Source: Gemmatimonadaceae bacterium
GTDB lineage: Bacteria; Gemmatimonadota; Gemmatimonadetes; Gemmatimonadales; Gemmatimonadaceae
Direction: 5' to 3'
DNA length: 64,000 bases
Assembly (NCBI GenBank): GCA_025934775.1
Contig: JAICWO010000012.1
Coordinates: 62,001-126,000 of the forward strand
A model generated the notes under the pieces. It was not told the origin of the DNA and did not search any database. It saw only the letters and a program-made list of their open reading frames with translations. Shown piece by piece: positions 52,573-60,822 of this stretch. The position numbers and the translations under genes are program-made. Position 1 is the first letter of the stretch, and each line of letters begins with the position of its first letter.

Positions 52573-54255
52573 GTGAGCACAATGGCCGTTCCGTCGGATA
52601 TCGAAATCGCCCAACGGGTGAAGATGCGCCCCATCGAAGACGTGGCCGCCGAGCTCGGGCTCGGTCGCGACGACCTCGATTTCTACGGCAAGTACAAGGC
52701 GAAGATCCCCCTCGAGATCGCGCAGCAGCCCACGCGCGGGCGCCTCGTGGTCGTCACGGCGACGAATCCCACGCCGGCCGGCGAGGGGAAGAGCACCGTC
52801 TCGGTCGGACTCGCGCAGGCGCTCCGGCGCATGGGGCAGAAGGTCGCACTCTGCATTCGCGAGCCGAGCCTCGGGCCGGTGTTCGGCATGAAGGGCGGCG
52901 CGGCGGGCGGCGGCTACGCGCAGGTGGTGCCGATGGAAGACATCAACCTGCACTTCACCGGCGACTTCCACGCGATCTCCACGGCGCACGCGCTCCTGAG
53001 CGCGCTGCTCGACAACCATCTGCAACAGGGCAACGCGCTCGGCATCGATCCGCGCCGCATCACCTGGCCGCGCACGATCGACATGAACGATCGCGCGCTG
53101 CGCAACGTGATCATCGGTCTGGGCGGTATGGGCGACGGCATTCCGCGCGAAGAACGGTTCGTGATCATTCCGGCGAGCGAGGTGATGGCGATCGTCGCGT
53201 TGGCGACGAGCCCGCAGGATCTCGAGGAGCGGCTGGCGCGCATCATCATCGGCTCGACGGCGGGGAGCGCGCGGCGGCCCGTCACCGCGGGCGAGCTGCG
53301 CGCGACCGGCGCGATGGCGCTCCTGCTCAAGGACGCGATCCGGCCGAACCTGGTGCAGACACTGGAAGGCGGGCCGGCGTTCGTCCACGCCGGTCCGTTC
53401 GGCAACATCGCGCACGGCTGCAACAGCATTCTCGCCACGAAGTCGGCGCTGGCGCTCGCGGACCTCGTCGTCACGGAGGCCGGGTTCGGCTCCGACCTGG
53501 GCGTTGAAAAGTTCTTTGATATCAAATGTCGTATGGGCGGGCTCAACCCGGAGGCCGCGGTCATCGTCGCCACCGTACGCTCGCTCAAGATGCACGGCGG
53601 CCACGACAAGAAGGATCTCGGCACCGAGGATCTCGCGGCGCTGGAGCGCGGCCTCCCGAACCTCGAGAAGCACATCGAGAACGTGCGCCACTTCGGCGTG
53701 CCCGCGGTGGTGGCGCTCAACCGCCGCACGAGCGACACGGAAGCCGAGCTCCAGATGGTGATGGACTGCGCCGATCGCCTCGGGCTCCCGGTCGCGCTCA
53801 CCGAAGTGTGGGAGAAGGGCGGCGCCGGCGGCGAAGCGCTCGGCGCGGAAGTGCTCCGGCTCCTCGACAGCAAGGCGGCGGAGTTCCGGCCGCTCTATCC
53901 GACCAACCTGCCGATTCGAGAGAAGATCGACATCATCGTTCGGCAGATCTACGGCGGCGAGGGCGCGGACTACTCGCCCACCGCCGCGCGCGCGATCGAC
54001 TACCTCGAGTCGATCGGTCTAGGCGGAACGCCGATCTGCATGGCGAAGACCCAGTATTCGCTCACCGACGATCCCTCGAAGCTCGGCCGGCCGCGCGGGT
54101 TCAGAATCTCGGTGAACGAGGTGCGTCCGTCGGCCGGCGCGGGGTTCGTCGTCGCGCAGTGTGGCGACATCATGACGATGCCCGGCCTGCCGAAGGAGCC
54201 GGCGGCGGAGCGGATGGCGCGGCTGCCGAGCGGGGAGATTGTGGGGCTGTTCTAG
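52573..54255 (+). CDS. fhs: Formate-tetrahydrofolate ligase
   Basis: 560 residues. It joins formate to tetrahydrofolate with ATP, giving 10-formyl-THF. The P-loop is in TPAGEGKSTVSVGLAQAL; other family segments are PSLGPVFGMKGGAAGGGYAQV, INLHFTGDFHAI, RALRNVIIGLGG, EGGPAFVHAGPFGNIAHGC and TEAGFGSDLGVEKFFDIKCR. The GTG at 52573 is preferred because GAGGA stands 7-8 nt upstream; TTG 52552 and ATG 52582 are alternatives. It is the last gene of the formate module, so formate made or used by the dehydrogenase can enter folate metabolism. It is 49 nt after fdhD. Confidence 0.95.
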   Translation: MSTMAVPSDIEIAQRVKMRPIEDVAAELGLGRDDLDFYGKYKAKIPLEIAQQPTRGRLVVVTATNPTPAGEGKSTVSVGLAQALRRMGQKVALCIREPSLGPVFGMKGGAAGGGYAQVVPMEDINLHFTGDFHAISTAHALLSALLDNHLQQGNALGIDPRRITWPRTIDMNDRALRNVIIGLGGMGDGIPREERFVIIPASEVMAIVALATSPQDLEERLARIIIGSTAGSARRPVTAGELRATGAMALLLKDAIRPNLVQTLEGGPAFVHAGPFGNIAHGCNSILATKSALALADLVVTEAGFGSDLGVEKFFDIKCRMGGLNPEAAVIVATVRSLKMHGGHDKKDLGTEDLAALERGLPNLEKHIENVRHFGVPAVVALNRRTSDTEAELQMVMDCADRLGLPVALTEVWEKGGAGGEALGAEVLRLLDSKAAEFRPLYPTNLPIREKIDIIVRQIYGGEGADYSPTAARAIDYLESIGLGGTPICMAKTQYSLTDDPSKLGRPRGFRISVNEVRPSAGAGFVVAQCGDIMTMPGLPKEPAAERMARLPSGEIVGLF

Positions 54256-54349
54256 CGGCCAGCGCCTCCGCGTTCATGCTCGTGCCCGGCAGCCGGGGCG
54301 CGTGAACACAACCAATCGGAGCGATCCGGTGTCAAATCACTGGTCGAGA

Positions 54350-54383
54350 CCGGCGACGGCGGAGAACGATCCGCCGCCGCCGG
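54350..54383 (+). terminator. Hairpin terminator after the formate operon
   Basis: CCGGCGACGGCGGA (54350-54363) pairs with TCCGCCGCCGCCGG (54370-54383), 13 of 14 positions, with a 6-nt loop. Only a weak T-rich stretch follows. Confidence 0.6.
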
Positions 54384-54411
54384 CCTTCATCATTTCGTAA
54401 CAATTTTCGTA

Positions 54412-54440
54412 TTGCTGTTCGCATACCCAACTACTAGGGT
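54412..54440 (+). promoter_or_regulatory. Putative promoter of the efflux operon
   Basis: TTGCTG (54412-54417) and TAGGGT (54435-54440) are 17 nt apart, in an AT-richer stretch after the terminator and about 50 nt before the first gene. The -10 matches the consensus only partly. Confidence 0.4.
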
Positions 54441-54490
54441 AGTGCGAAGTCGTCGCGCAGTTCGCTCCCCACCCGCTCGAGGATGTTGCG

Positions 54491-55861
54491 ATGCAATACC
54501 TGCGGAAGCGCTGGCTCGTCATGGTGCTGACGGCCGTCGTCGTCGTTGGCCTGGCCGCCTGGTACAAGTGGCCGACCACGGCATCGGCAGCGGAAGCAGG
54601 GCTCACCGCGGCGGTGAAGCAGGGCGAGTTCGACGTGCTCGTCACGACCACGGGCGAGCTGCGCGCGAAAAAGTCGGTGACGATCAACGGTCCGACGCAG
54701 GCGCAGGCGGTCAACGTCTACCAGACCAAGATCGCGACGCTCGTGCCGGAAGGCACCGTCGTGAAGGAAGGCGACGTCATCGCGGAGCTCGACCGCGCGC
54801 CCGCGGCGACCAAGATGTCCGACGTCTCGCTGAATCTCCAAAAAGCACAAGCGGACTTCACGACCGCGCAGCTCGACTCGGCGCTGAATCTCGCGCAGGC
54901 GCGCGAGGACGTGCGCACGGCCGAATACGGTCTCGAGGAAAAGAAGATCGCGAAGGAGCAGGCGACCTACGAGGCGCCGAGCATCAAGCGGCAGGCGGAG
55001 ATCGACTACGAGAAGGCGCAGCGCGCGCTCGACCAGGCCAAGCGCAATCTCGACACGAAAACCAAGCAGGCGGTCGCGAAGATGTCGTCAGTCGGCGCGG
55101 ATCTTGGCCGACAGCAGAATCAGCTCAAGAACATTCAGGACGTGATGAGCCAGTTCACCATCAAGGCGCCGGCGCCCGGCATGGTGATCTACGTGCGGGA
55201 GTGGAACGGAAAGAAGCGCGGCGTCGGCTCGCAGTGGAGCGCATGGGACCCGGCGGTCGCCACGCTGCCCGATCTCTCGCACATGGAGTCCGACACGTAC
55301 GTGAACGAAGTCGACGTGCGGAAGCTCTCCGTCGGCCAGAAGGTGCAGCTCTCGCTCGACGCCGATCCCACCAAGAAGCTCAGCGGGAAGGTCACCGAGG
55401 TCGCGAACGTCGGCGAGCAGCGGCCGAACCAGGATTCAAAGGTCTTTGAAGTGAAGATCGACGTCGACCAGGCCGACACGACGTTGCGACCGGGCATGAC
55501 GACGTCCAACGCGATCGTCACGGCGTCCCTGCCCAACGCGCTCTCCGTGCCAATCGAAGCCGTCACGAGCGAGGGCGGACGATCCTTCGTGTTCAAGAAG
55601 GACGGCCGCTCGGTGGTGAAGCAGCAGGTCGAGACCGGCATGATGAACGACAACGAGATCGCCATTCGCAAAGGGCTCGCGGCGGACGATCACGTGCTGC
55701 TCTCGCCGCCGACCGACCGCTCGGAGATCAAGACGTCGCTGTTGCCCGGCGTGAGCGCCGCACCGCCGGCATCGACCGGAGCCGACACGCAGAAGGGCGT
55801 GTCACTGCCGGCGAAGTCCGCGGCGCCCAGCGCGCCGACCGCGTCCGCCAAGAAGCGCTGA
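54491..55861 (+). CDS. HlyD/MacA-like membrane-fusion protein
   Basis: 456 residues. An N-terminal membrane anchor (WLVMVLTAVVVVGLAAW) is followed by a lipoyl/barrel-sandwich part (GELRAKKSVTINGP, LVPEGTVVKEGDVIAELD), a long helical hairpin at about 115-210, and beta-barrel domains (SDTYVNEVDVRKLSVGQKVQLSLDA, LRPGMTTSNAIVT). A Ser/Ala/Pro-rich tail ends the protein. It bridges an inner-membrane transporter and an outer-membrane channel. GAGG lies 8 nt before the ATG. The following permease gene begins 2 nt after its stop codon. Confidence 0.9.
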   Translation: MQYLRKRWLVMVLTAVVVVGLAAWYKWPTTASAAEAGLTAAVKQGEFDVLVTTTGELRAKKSVTINGPTQAQAVNVYQTKIATLVPEGTVVKEGDVIAELDRAPAATKMSDVSLNLQKAQADFTTAQLDSALNLAQAREDVRTAEYGLEEKKIAKEQATYEAPSIKRQAEIDYEKAQRALDQAKRNLDTKTKQAVAKMSSVGADLGRQQNQLKNIQDVMSQFTIKAPAPGMVIYVREWNGKKRGVGSQWSAWDPAVATLPDLSHMESDTYVNEVDVRKLSVGQKVQLSLDADPTKKLSGKVTEVANVGEQRPNQDSKVFEVKIDVDQADTTLRPGMTTSNAIVTASLPNALSVPIEAVTSEGGRSFVFKKDGRSVVKQQVETGMMNDNEIAIRKGLAADDHVLLSPPTDRSEIKTSLLPGVSAAPPASTGADTQKGVSLPAKSAAPSAPTASAKKR

Positions 55862-55863
55862 TC

Positions 55864-57279
55864 GTGGCCACGATCGCGATCGAGCCGGACGCTCCGCGTC
55901 CGTCCACGTCGCGTCTGCGGACGCTGGCCGCGCACGTCGCGTTCAGCGGCCGCACGGCGGCGGAGGCCGTGGGCCACAACAAGCTTCGCGCCGGGCTCAC
56001 GTCGCTCGGCATCCTCTTCGGCGTCGCCTCGGTGATCGCGATGCTCGCGATCGGCAATGGCGCGGAGCAGGAGATCCTCGAGCAGATGCGGCTGCTCGGC
56101 GCGAACAACATCGTCGTCACGCCGATCGTCGAGCAGAAAGAGGGCAAGGTCGACAAGGATGATTCGAAGAAGGACACCAAGAAGTTCACGCCGGGGCTCA
56201 CGTATCTCGACGCGCAGTCGATCGCGCGCGAAGTCCCCGACGTCGGCGCGACGAGCGGCGAGGTGGTGCTGAACAGCGTCATCACACGCGAAGGGCATCA
56301 CCGGTCCGGCAAGCTCGTCGGCGTCGACTCGCCGTATTTCAGAATGATGAATCTGCACACGGCGGAAGGCGGCGAGTTCGTGCCGCAGCACTTCAGCGCG
56401 GCCGAGCCGGTGGCGATCATCGGGCAGGGGGTGCGCAGCCGATTCTTCACGACGGAGGATCCGATCGGCCACCAGCTCAAGGTGGGAAACGAGTGGGTCA
56501 CCGTGATCGGCGTCCTCGAGGATCGCAAAGTCTCGCAGGAGACGGCGCAGCAGCTCGGCATTCGCGACGTGAACATGGACGTCTACATCCCGCTGCCGAC
56601 CATGCTGGTGCGCTTTCGCAATCGCGCCGAGGTGACGCAGCAGGACGTCGAAGCCGCGTCGCGCGCGTTCAACGTGACGAGCAGCGATTCGACGGAGAGC
56701 GAGGACCAGCTCGCGGAGAAGAAGAACTACAATCAGCTCGATCAGATCACCGTGCAGGTGGACAAGTCGAGCGCGGTGACGTCGGTGGCCGACGTGATGC
56801 GCCGGATGCTCACGCGGCGGCACAACGACGTCGTCGATTTCGAGATCTCGGTCCCCGAGCTCCTGCTCAAGCAGCAGCAGCGCACGAAGACGATCTTCAA
56901 CATCGTCCTGGGCGCGATCGCGTCGATCTCCCTCGTCGTCGGCGGGATCGGGATCATGAACATCATGCTCGCGTCGATCCTCGAGCGGATCAAGGAGATC
57001 GGCGTGCGGCGCGCGGTCGGCGCGACGCAGCGCGACGTGCTCGCGCAGTTTCTCACCGAAGCGGTGATGATCAGCCTCGCCGGCGGGATCGCCGGCATCA
57101 TCGTCGGGATGATCCTCGCCTCGGCGATCGACCATCTGGCCAAGATCCACACGATCGTCTCGCTCGCGTCGGTGGTCGTCGCCTTCGGGGTGTCGGTGGC
57201 CGTCGGGCTCGTGTTCGGGATCATGCCGGCCTCGCGCGCGGCGAAGCAGGATCCGATCGTCTGTCTCCGATATGAGTGA
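55864..57279 (+). CDS. MacB/FtsX-type ABC transporter permease
   Basis: 471 residues from a GTG start. The MacB-PCD architecture has an N-terminal helix (HNKLRAGLTSLGILFGVASVIAMLAIG), a periplasmic domain with a Lys/Asp-rich insert (KEGKVDKDDSKKDTKK) and three C-terminal helices with SISLVVGGIGIMNIMLASILERIKEIGVRRAVGA, the classical FtsX motif. The ATPase domain or a separate ATPase gene, normally part of this system, is absent from the operon. It exports or mechanically transmits to the fusion protein and TolC; substrate unknown. Confidence 0.9.
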   Translation: MATIAIEPDAPRPSTSRLRTLAAHVAFSGRTAAEAVGHNKLRAGLTSLGILFGVASVIAMLAIGNGAEQEILEQMRLLGANNIVVTPIVEQKEGKVDKDDSKKDTKKFTPGLTYLDAQSIAREVPDVGATSGEVVLNSVITREGHHRSGKLVGVDSPYFRMMNLHTAEGGEFVPQHFSAAEPVAIIGQGVRSRFFTTEDPIGHQLKVGNEWVTVIGVLEDRKVSQETAQQLGIRDVNMDVYIPLPTMLVRFRNRAEVTQQDVEAASRAFNVTSSDSTESEDQLAEKKNYNQLDQITVQVDKSSAVTSVADVMRRMLTRRHNDVVDFEISVPELLLKQQQRTKTIFNIVLGAIASISLVVGGIGIMNIMLASILERIKEIGVRRAVGATQRDVLAQFLTEAVMISLAGGIAGIIVGMILASAIDHLAKIHTIVSLASVVVAFGVSVAVGLVFGIMPASRAAKQDPIVCLRYE

Positions 57280-58746
57280 ATGAGTATGCTAAAAGCATCA
57301 ATTCTGGCGTCCGCGGGGCTGGCGATCGCGGCCGCCGCCGGCGCGCAGCGGACGCTCACGCTCCAGGACGCGATCGCGATGGCGCAGCGCCAGGGGCCGC
57401 AGGCGCAGGTCGCGCGCAGCGTACGCGACGCCGCACGCTCGAGCAACGACGCGTTCAACGCGGGGCTGCTGCCGCAGGTGCTGCTCACCGGCGACGCGGC
57501 GAACCTCAATCACGGGATCAACCCGATCACGCTCCCCGACGGCTCGACGCAGTTCATCGGCCAGGCGCAGAATCAGTCGACGATCGGCCTCACGGTGGCG
57601 CAGAAGATTCCGCTCACCGGCGGCCAGCTCTCGATCGGCTCGGAGGTGAGCCGGATCGATCTCTTCGGCGATCAGAACTCGAAGTACTATCAGACAACGC
57701 CCGTCGTCGTCTCGCTCCAGCAGGATCTCTTCAAGCCGCGCACGCTCGTCTGGAACGAGAAGCTCCAGTCGCTGAGCGCGACGGTCGCGGAGCGCGCGTA
57801 CCTCGAGGCACGCGAGGACGTGGCCGGCCAGATCGCGGGCAGCTTCTTCGACCTCTACGCGGCGCAGATGACGCTGGCGAACGCCGAGGCGAACGTCGCG
57901 GTCAACGACACGCTGTACACGCTCAACAAGGGGCGCTACGAGGTCGGCAAGATCGGCGAGAACGATCTGCTCAAGAGCGAGCTCGCCTTGCTGCGCGCGC
58001 GCGCCTCGGTGGAGGACGCACGGCTCCAGCGCGACCGCTCGGAGGCCGCGCTCCGGCGCCAGCTCGTGTTTCCGACGAGCGAGACGTTCACCATCGTGAC
58101 GCCGGATGCCATCCCGACCGTCGACGCCGATCCGGATACCGCCGTGCGCGAGGCGCTCAAGAACGCGAGCGTGATCGAGCAGAATGAATTGGACGAGACG
58201 CAGGCCCGGCGCGGCATCACGACGGCGACGCTCAACAACCGGTTCAACGCGACGCTGTTCGCGAGCGCTGGGTTCAACCAAACGTCGACGGTGTTCGGAC
58301 GCGCCTATCAGAGTCCGCTCGGCAAGCAGCAGCTCCAGCTCGGGCTCAACATGCCGATGATCCAGTGGGGCGCCGGCCGGGCGCAGGTCGAAGCCGCGAA
58401 AGCGAGCGAGCAGGCGGTGCAGGCGAACAACAAGACGCGCCGCGACCAACTCGCCGAGGACGCGCGCTTCTCGGTGCTCCAGTTGCAGCAGGCGCAGCGC
58501 AACCTCGTGCTCTCGGCCAAGGGCGACACGGTCGCCGCGAAGCAGTTCGAGGTCGCGCGCAATCGCTACACGATCGGCAAGATCAGCAATACGGATCTGT
58601 ACAACGCGCAGAACGACAAGGACGCGGCGGTCCTCTCGTACGTCCAAGCGCTGCGGAGCTACTGGACGGCGTACTACCATCTGCGGCGAGTGACGTTGTA
58701 CGATTTTGTGAAGAAGCAGGAGCTGGCGGACGTGAGAGATCGGTAG
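57280..58746 (+). CDS. TolC-family outer-membrane efflux protein
   Basis: 488 residues. A signal peptide (LKASILASAGLAIAAAAGAQ) is followed by two repeats of the OEP fold: LTLQDAIAMAQRQGPQAQVA and QVLLTGDAANLN, then AREDVAGQIAGSFFDLYAAQ, RYEVGKIGENDLLKSELALLRARAS, and in the second half RDQLAEDARFSVLQLQQAQRNLVL and RYTIGKISNTDLYNAQND. It forms the outer-membrane duct of the efflux system. It starts directly after the permease stop codon (TGA ATG). A GC-rich hairpin follows the gene. Confidence 0.92.
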   Translation: MSMLKASILASAGLAIAAAAGAQRTLTLQDAIAMAQRQGPQAQVARSVRDAARSSNDAFNAGLLPQVLLTGDAANLNHGINPITLPDGSTQFIGQAQNQSTIGLTVAQKIPLTGGQLSIGSEVSRIDLFGDQNSKYYQTTPVVVSLQQDLFKPRTLVWNEKLQSLSATVAERAYLEAREDVAGQIAGSFFDLYAAQMTLANAEANVAVNDTLYTLNKGRYEVGKIGENDLLKSELALLRARASVEDARLQRDRSEAALRRQLVFPTSETFTIVTPDAIPTVDADPDTAVREALKNASVIEQNELDETQARRGITTATLNNRFNATLFASAGFNQTSTVFGRAYQSPLGKQQLQLGLNMPMIQWGAGRAQVEAAKASEQAVQANNKTRRDQLAEDARFSVLQLQQAQRNLVLSAKGDTVAAKQFEVARNRYTIGKISNTDLYNAQNDKDAAVLSYVQALRSYWTAYYHLRRVTLYDFVKKQELADVRDR

Positions 58747-58755
58747 CGCAGAAAC

Positions 58756-58783
58756 GGCGCGGCCACGCGCGCCGGTCGCTTTT
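58756..58783 (+). terminator. Possible terminator after the efflux operon
   Basis: GGCGCG (58756-58761) pairs with CGCGCC (58768-58773), then GGTCGCTTTT. The stem is short and the T-run has four bases. Confidence 0.4.
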
Positions 58784-58943
58784 GTCGCGGGTACCGGGTT
58801 ACGCGTGGTGAGTTGCCGGGTTGCATCGCCTCGCAGCAGACTCCACGACCCTGAACCAGCAACACACCACCCGCAACAAGAGCGGCCGGTGGGAGTGACA
58901 GTCTGCCGCTGGGGCGCTGCCCTCCGCCCCGCATGTATCTTTC

Positions 58944-59891
58944 ATGATGCTCGACGCTGACCCTCTCTCCGGCCGCGCGATTCGCGCCGTGCAGCGCGTG
59001 ATCCAGCCGCATGTGCGCCGCACACCGTCGGTGAGCGTGCGGGCGACCGAGTTCGGGATGCCGGGAATCACCATCTCGTTCAAGCTCGAGCTGATGCAGT
59101 GCTCCGGCTCGTTCAAGGCGCGCGGCGCGTTTGCCAATTTGCTCATGCGGCCCGTGCCCCCTGCCGGCGTGGTCGCGGCGTCGGGCGGCAATCATGGCGC
59201 GGCCGTGGCGTACGCCGCGATGACGCTCGGCCTCAAGGCCAAGATCTTCGTGCCCACGGTCTCGTCGCCGGCCAAGGTCGCGCGGCTACGCGAATACGGT
59301 GCGCGGGTGGAGATCGTCGGCGATCGGTACGCGGACGCGCTCGCCGCGAGCGAGCAGTGGGCCGCGAGCTCCGGCGCGATGCCGGTGCATGCGTACGACC
59401 AGCTCGAGACGCTGCTCGGGCAGGGCACGCTCGCCATGGAAGTCGAGGAGCAGTGTCCTGAGCTCGACACGCTGCTCGTCGCCGTCGGCGGCGGTGGGTT
59501 GATCGGCGGTGTCGCGGCGTGGTATCGCGATCGGGTCGACGTCATCGCCGTCGAGCCGTCCGCCGCGCCGACGTTGCATCGCGCATTGGAGGCGGGGCGG
59601 CCGGTCGACACCGAGGCGGGCGGAATCGCCGCCGATTCGCTCGCGCCAAAGCGCGTGGGTTCGCTGATGTTTCCGCTCGCGCAGCAGTTCGTGAGGCAGT
59701 CGGTGCTCGTGAGCGACGATGCGATCACGGAAGCGCAGCGCGTGCTGTGGAATCAGCTCAGAGTCGCCGCGGAGCCGGGCGGCGCGGCGGCATTCGCCGC
59801 GCTGCTCGAAGGCGCATACGTCGCCCGATCGGGGGAGCGGGTGGGAGTGATCGTGTGCGGGGGGAATACCGGGGCGGTGAGCTTTTCGTAA
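58944..59891 (+). CDS. Threonine/serine dehydratase-like PLP enzyme
   Basis: 315 residues of the fold-type II PLP family. The PLP lysine is in CSGSFKARGAFANL, the substrate loop is AASGGNHGAAVAYAA, and the phosphate-binding Gly loop is AVGGGGLIGGVA. The last part (AEPGGAAAFAALL, VIVCGGNTGAVSF) matches threonine dehydratase and serine/threonine racemase relatives. There is no regulatory ACT domain, so it is a short, probably catabolic or racemase-type form; which is not shown. No SD is visible before the ATG. Confidence 0.85.
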   Translation: MMLDADPLSGRAIRAVQRVIQPHVRRTPSVSVRATEFGMPGITISFKLELMQCSGSFKARGAFANLLMRPVPPAGVVAASGGNHGAAVAYAAMTLGLKAKIFVPTVSSPAKVARLREYGARVEIVGDRYADALAASEQWAASSGAMPVHAYDQLETLLGQGTLAMEVEEQCPELDTLLVAVGGGGLIGGVAAWYRDRVDVIAVEPSAAPTLHRALEAGRPVDTEAGGIAADSLAPKRVGSLMFPLAQQFVRQSVLVSDDAITEAQRVLWNQLRVAAEPGGAAAFAALLEGAYVARSGERVGVIVCGGNTGAVSFS

Positions 59892-59899
59892 CGGCGCGT

Positions 59900-59940
59900 A
59901 ACGGCGAGCTGCTCGGTGCGGTCGCTGCCGTTTTGCGTTT
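59900..59940 (+). terminator. Possible terminator after the dehydratase gene
   Basis: AACGGCGAGC (59900-59909) pairs with GCTGCCGTT (59924-59932), with one bulge, then T-rich sequence. It begins 9 nt after the stop codon. Confidence 0.45.
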
Positions 59941-60063
59941 TCAGTACTCCGTGATCCGCCAGTGCGTCCAGGCTACCGAGCATTGCCTCGGACCAACGGA
60001 GGACGGAAAACAGTCAACACACAACGACAGCGACCGGCGCACGCAGCGCCCGCGCCGTCAGCA

Positions 60064-60516
60064 CTACGCACCGAATTGCTTGAGATGGTGATCCAGATGC
60101 TTCGCCATCAGTCTGCTCCACTCCACTCCCGTCATCTGCCCGAACGCGGGTGAGATTCCCCAGTCAGCGCTCTGCATGCTCTTGGCGGTGAGCTGGTCGA
60201 TCATGCGCAGGCAGCGTGCGCGCTCGGAGTCGAAATCGAAGCGCTGGGTGCCTGCGTTGATACTCGGCGAGGTGGGGGCGCCTTTGGGCCATGGCATGTT
60301 GAACACCATGAACTTGATGATTCCCCGTGGCAGTGGCGCGGGCGTGAATGGCTCTGGCTGGCCGATCGAGAGCGCCTGGTCCATTGCCTGGTTGCAATGC
60401 CAGAGCATCTGATCGACGGACATCTTGCCCCAGCGGCGCGCGGCATCGGGCCGGAGCGTGCTGACGCGCGTGCGGATCGCTCTGGTAACGGCGGGATCGT
60501 GAAGGAGAGTGGGCAC
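60064..60516 (-). CDS. DUF1569/DinB-like protein
   Basis: 150 residues, a helical protein of the DUF1569 branch of the DinB superfamily: WGKMSVDQMLWHCNQAMDQAL with a His in the first helix pair, PRGIIKFMVFNMPWPKGAPT and a C-terminal MTGVEWSRLMAKHLDHHLKQFG. The three His residues (one in the middle and a HLDHH cluster at the end) fit a metal-binding site. The family has unknown function, some relatives being thiol-transferases. It is divergent from the aromatic operon; its promoter region lies at 60517-60640. Confidence 0.8.
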   Translation of the reverse strand: MPTLLHDPAVTRAIRTRVSTLRPDAARRWGKMSVDQMLWHCNQAMDQALSIGQPEPFTPAPLPRGIIKFMVFNMPWPKGAPTSPSINAGTQRFDFDSERARCLRMIDQLTAKSMQSADWGISPAFGQMTGVEWSRLMAKHLDHHLKQFGA

Positions 60517-60605
60517 GGGGCGAGCCTCGGTGGCGGGGCACCAAGATTCGCCTTCGCCGCCGCCGCGTCAACAGCGCACCTCTCACGTTGGTTCGCACGG
60601 CGTTC

Positions 60606-60633
60606 TTGACAAGCTTCGGTACGGCCCTTAGCC
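60606..60633 (+). promoter_or_regulatory. Putative promoter of the aromatic operon leader
   Basis: A perfect TTGACA (60606-60611) is followed 16 nt later by TTAGCC (60628-60633), a weak -10. Transcription would start at about 60640, next to the leader ATG at 60642, so the leader would be translated from an almost leaderless RNA. Confidence 0.45.
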
Positions 60634-60641
60634 TCTCTCGC

Positions 60642-60722
60642 ATGAGCCGCACGATCGCCTACGCCTATTATTACTACTTTGCGACCCCGACCCCGGGCCG
60701 TAGCTGGAGGCGTACGCGGTAG
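60642..60722 (+). CDS. Tyrosine/phenylalanine-rich leader peptide of the aroF-tyrA operon
   Basis: 26 codons. The peptide has YAYYYYF at residues 7-13: five Tyr and one Phe in seven codons, in a stretch written with both TAT and TAC. It then continues with [13 protein letters not shown] and a TAG stop. Such control codons are the mark of ribosome-mediated attenuation. The stop lies 28 nt before the terminator at 60751, and the following genes make tyrosine and phenylalanine precursors. If charged tRNA-Tyr is scarce, a stalled ribosome would allow read-through. Confidence 0.85.
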   Translation: MSRTIAYAYYYYFATPTPGRSWRRTR

Positions 60723-60750
60723 TTCGACGGTAAGATCCGCGCCTTTCGCA

Positions 60751-60782
60751 AGCGACCCGGGACTCCCGCGGGTCGCTTTTTT
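60751..60782 (+). terminator. Attenuator terminator upstream of DAHP synthase
   Basis: AGCGACCCG (60751-60759) pairs perfectly with CGGGTCGCT (60769-60777), followed by six T. It stands 41 nt before the DAHP synthase ATG. A CCCGGG in the leader (60692-60697) could pair with CCCGGG in the terminator stem (60756-60761) and act as antiterminator; this pairing is inferred. Confidence 0.85.
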
Positions 60783-60822
60783 GTTTTCCTCATCGTCCTC
60801 ATTCCGCCTTCGGGCCGCCCCC

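Noticed and set aside
60723-60750. T-box riboswitch before DAHP synthase
   Set aside because: No T-box bulge sequence or specifier loop is seen; the Tyr-rich leader ORF and terminator explain the region better.
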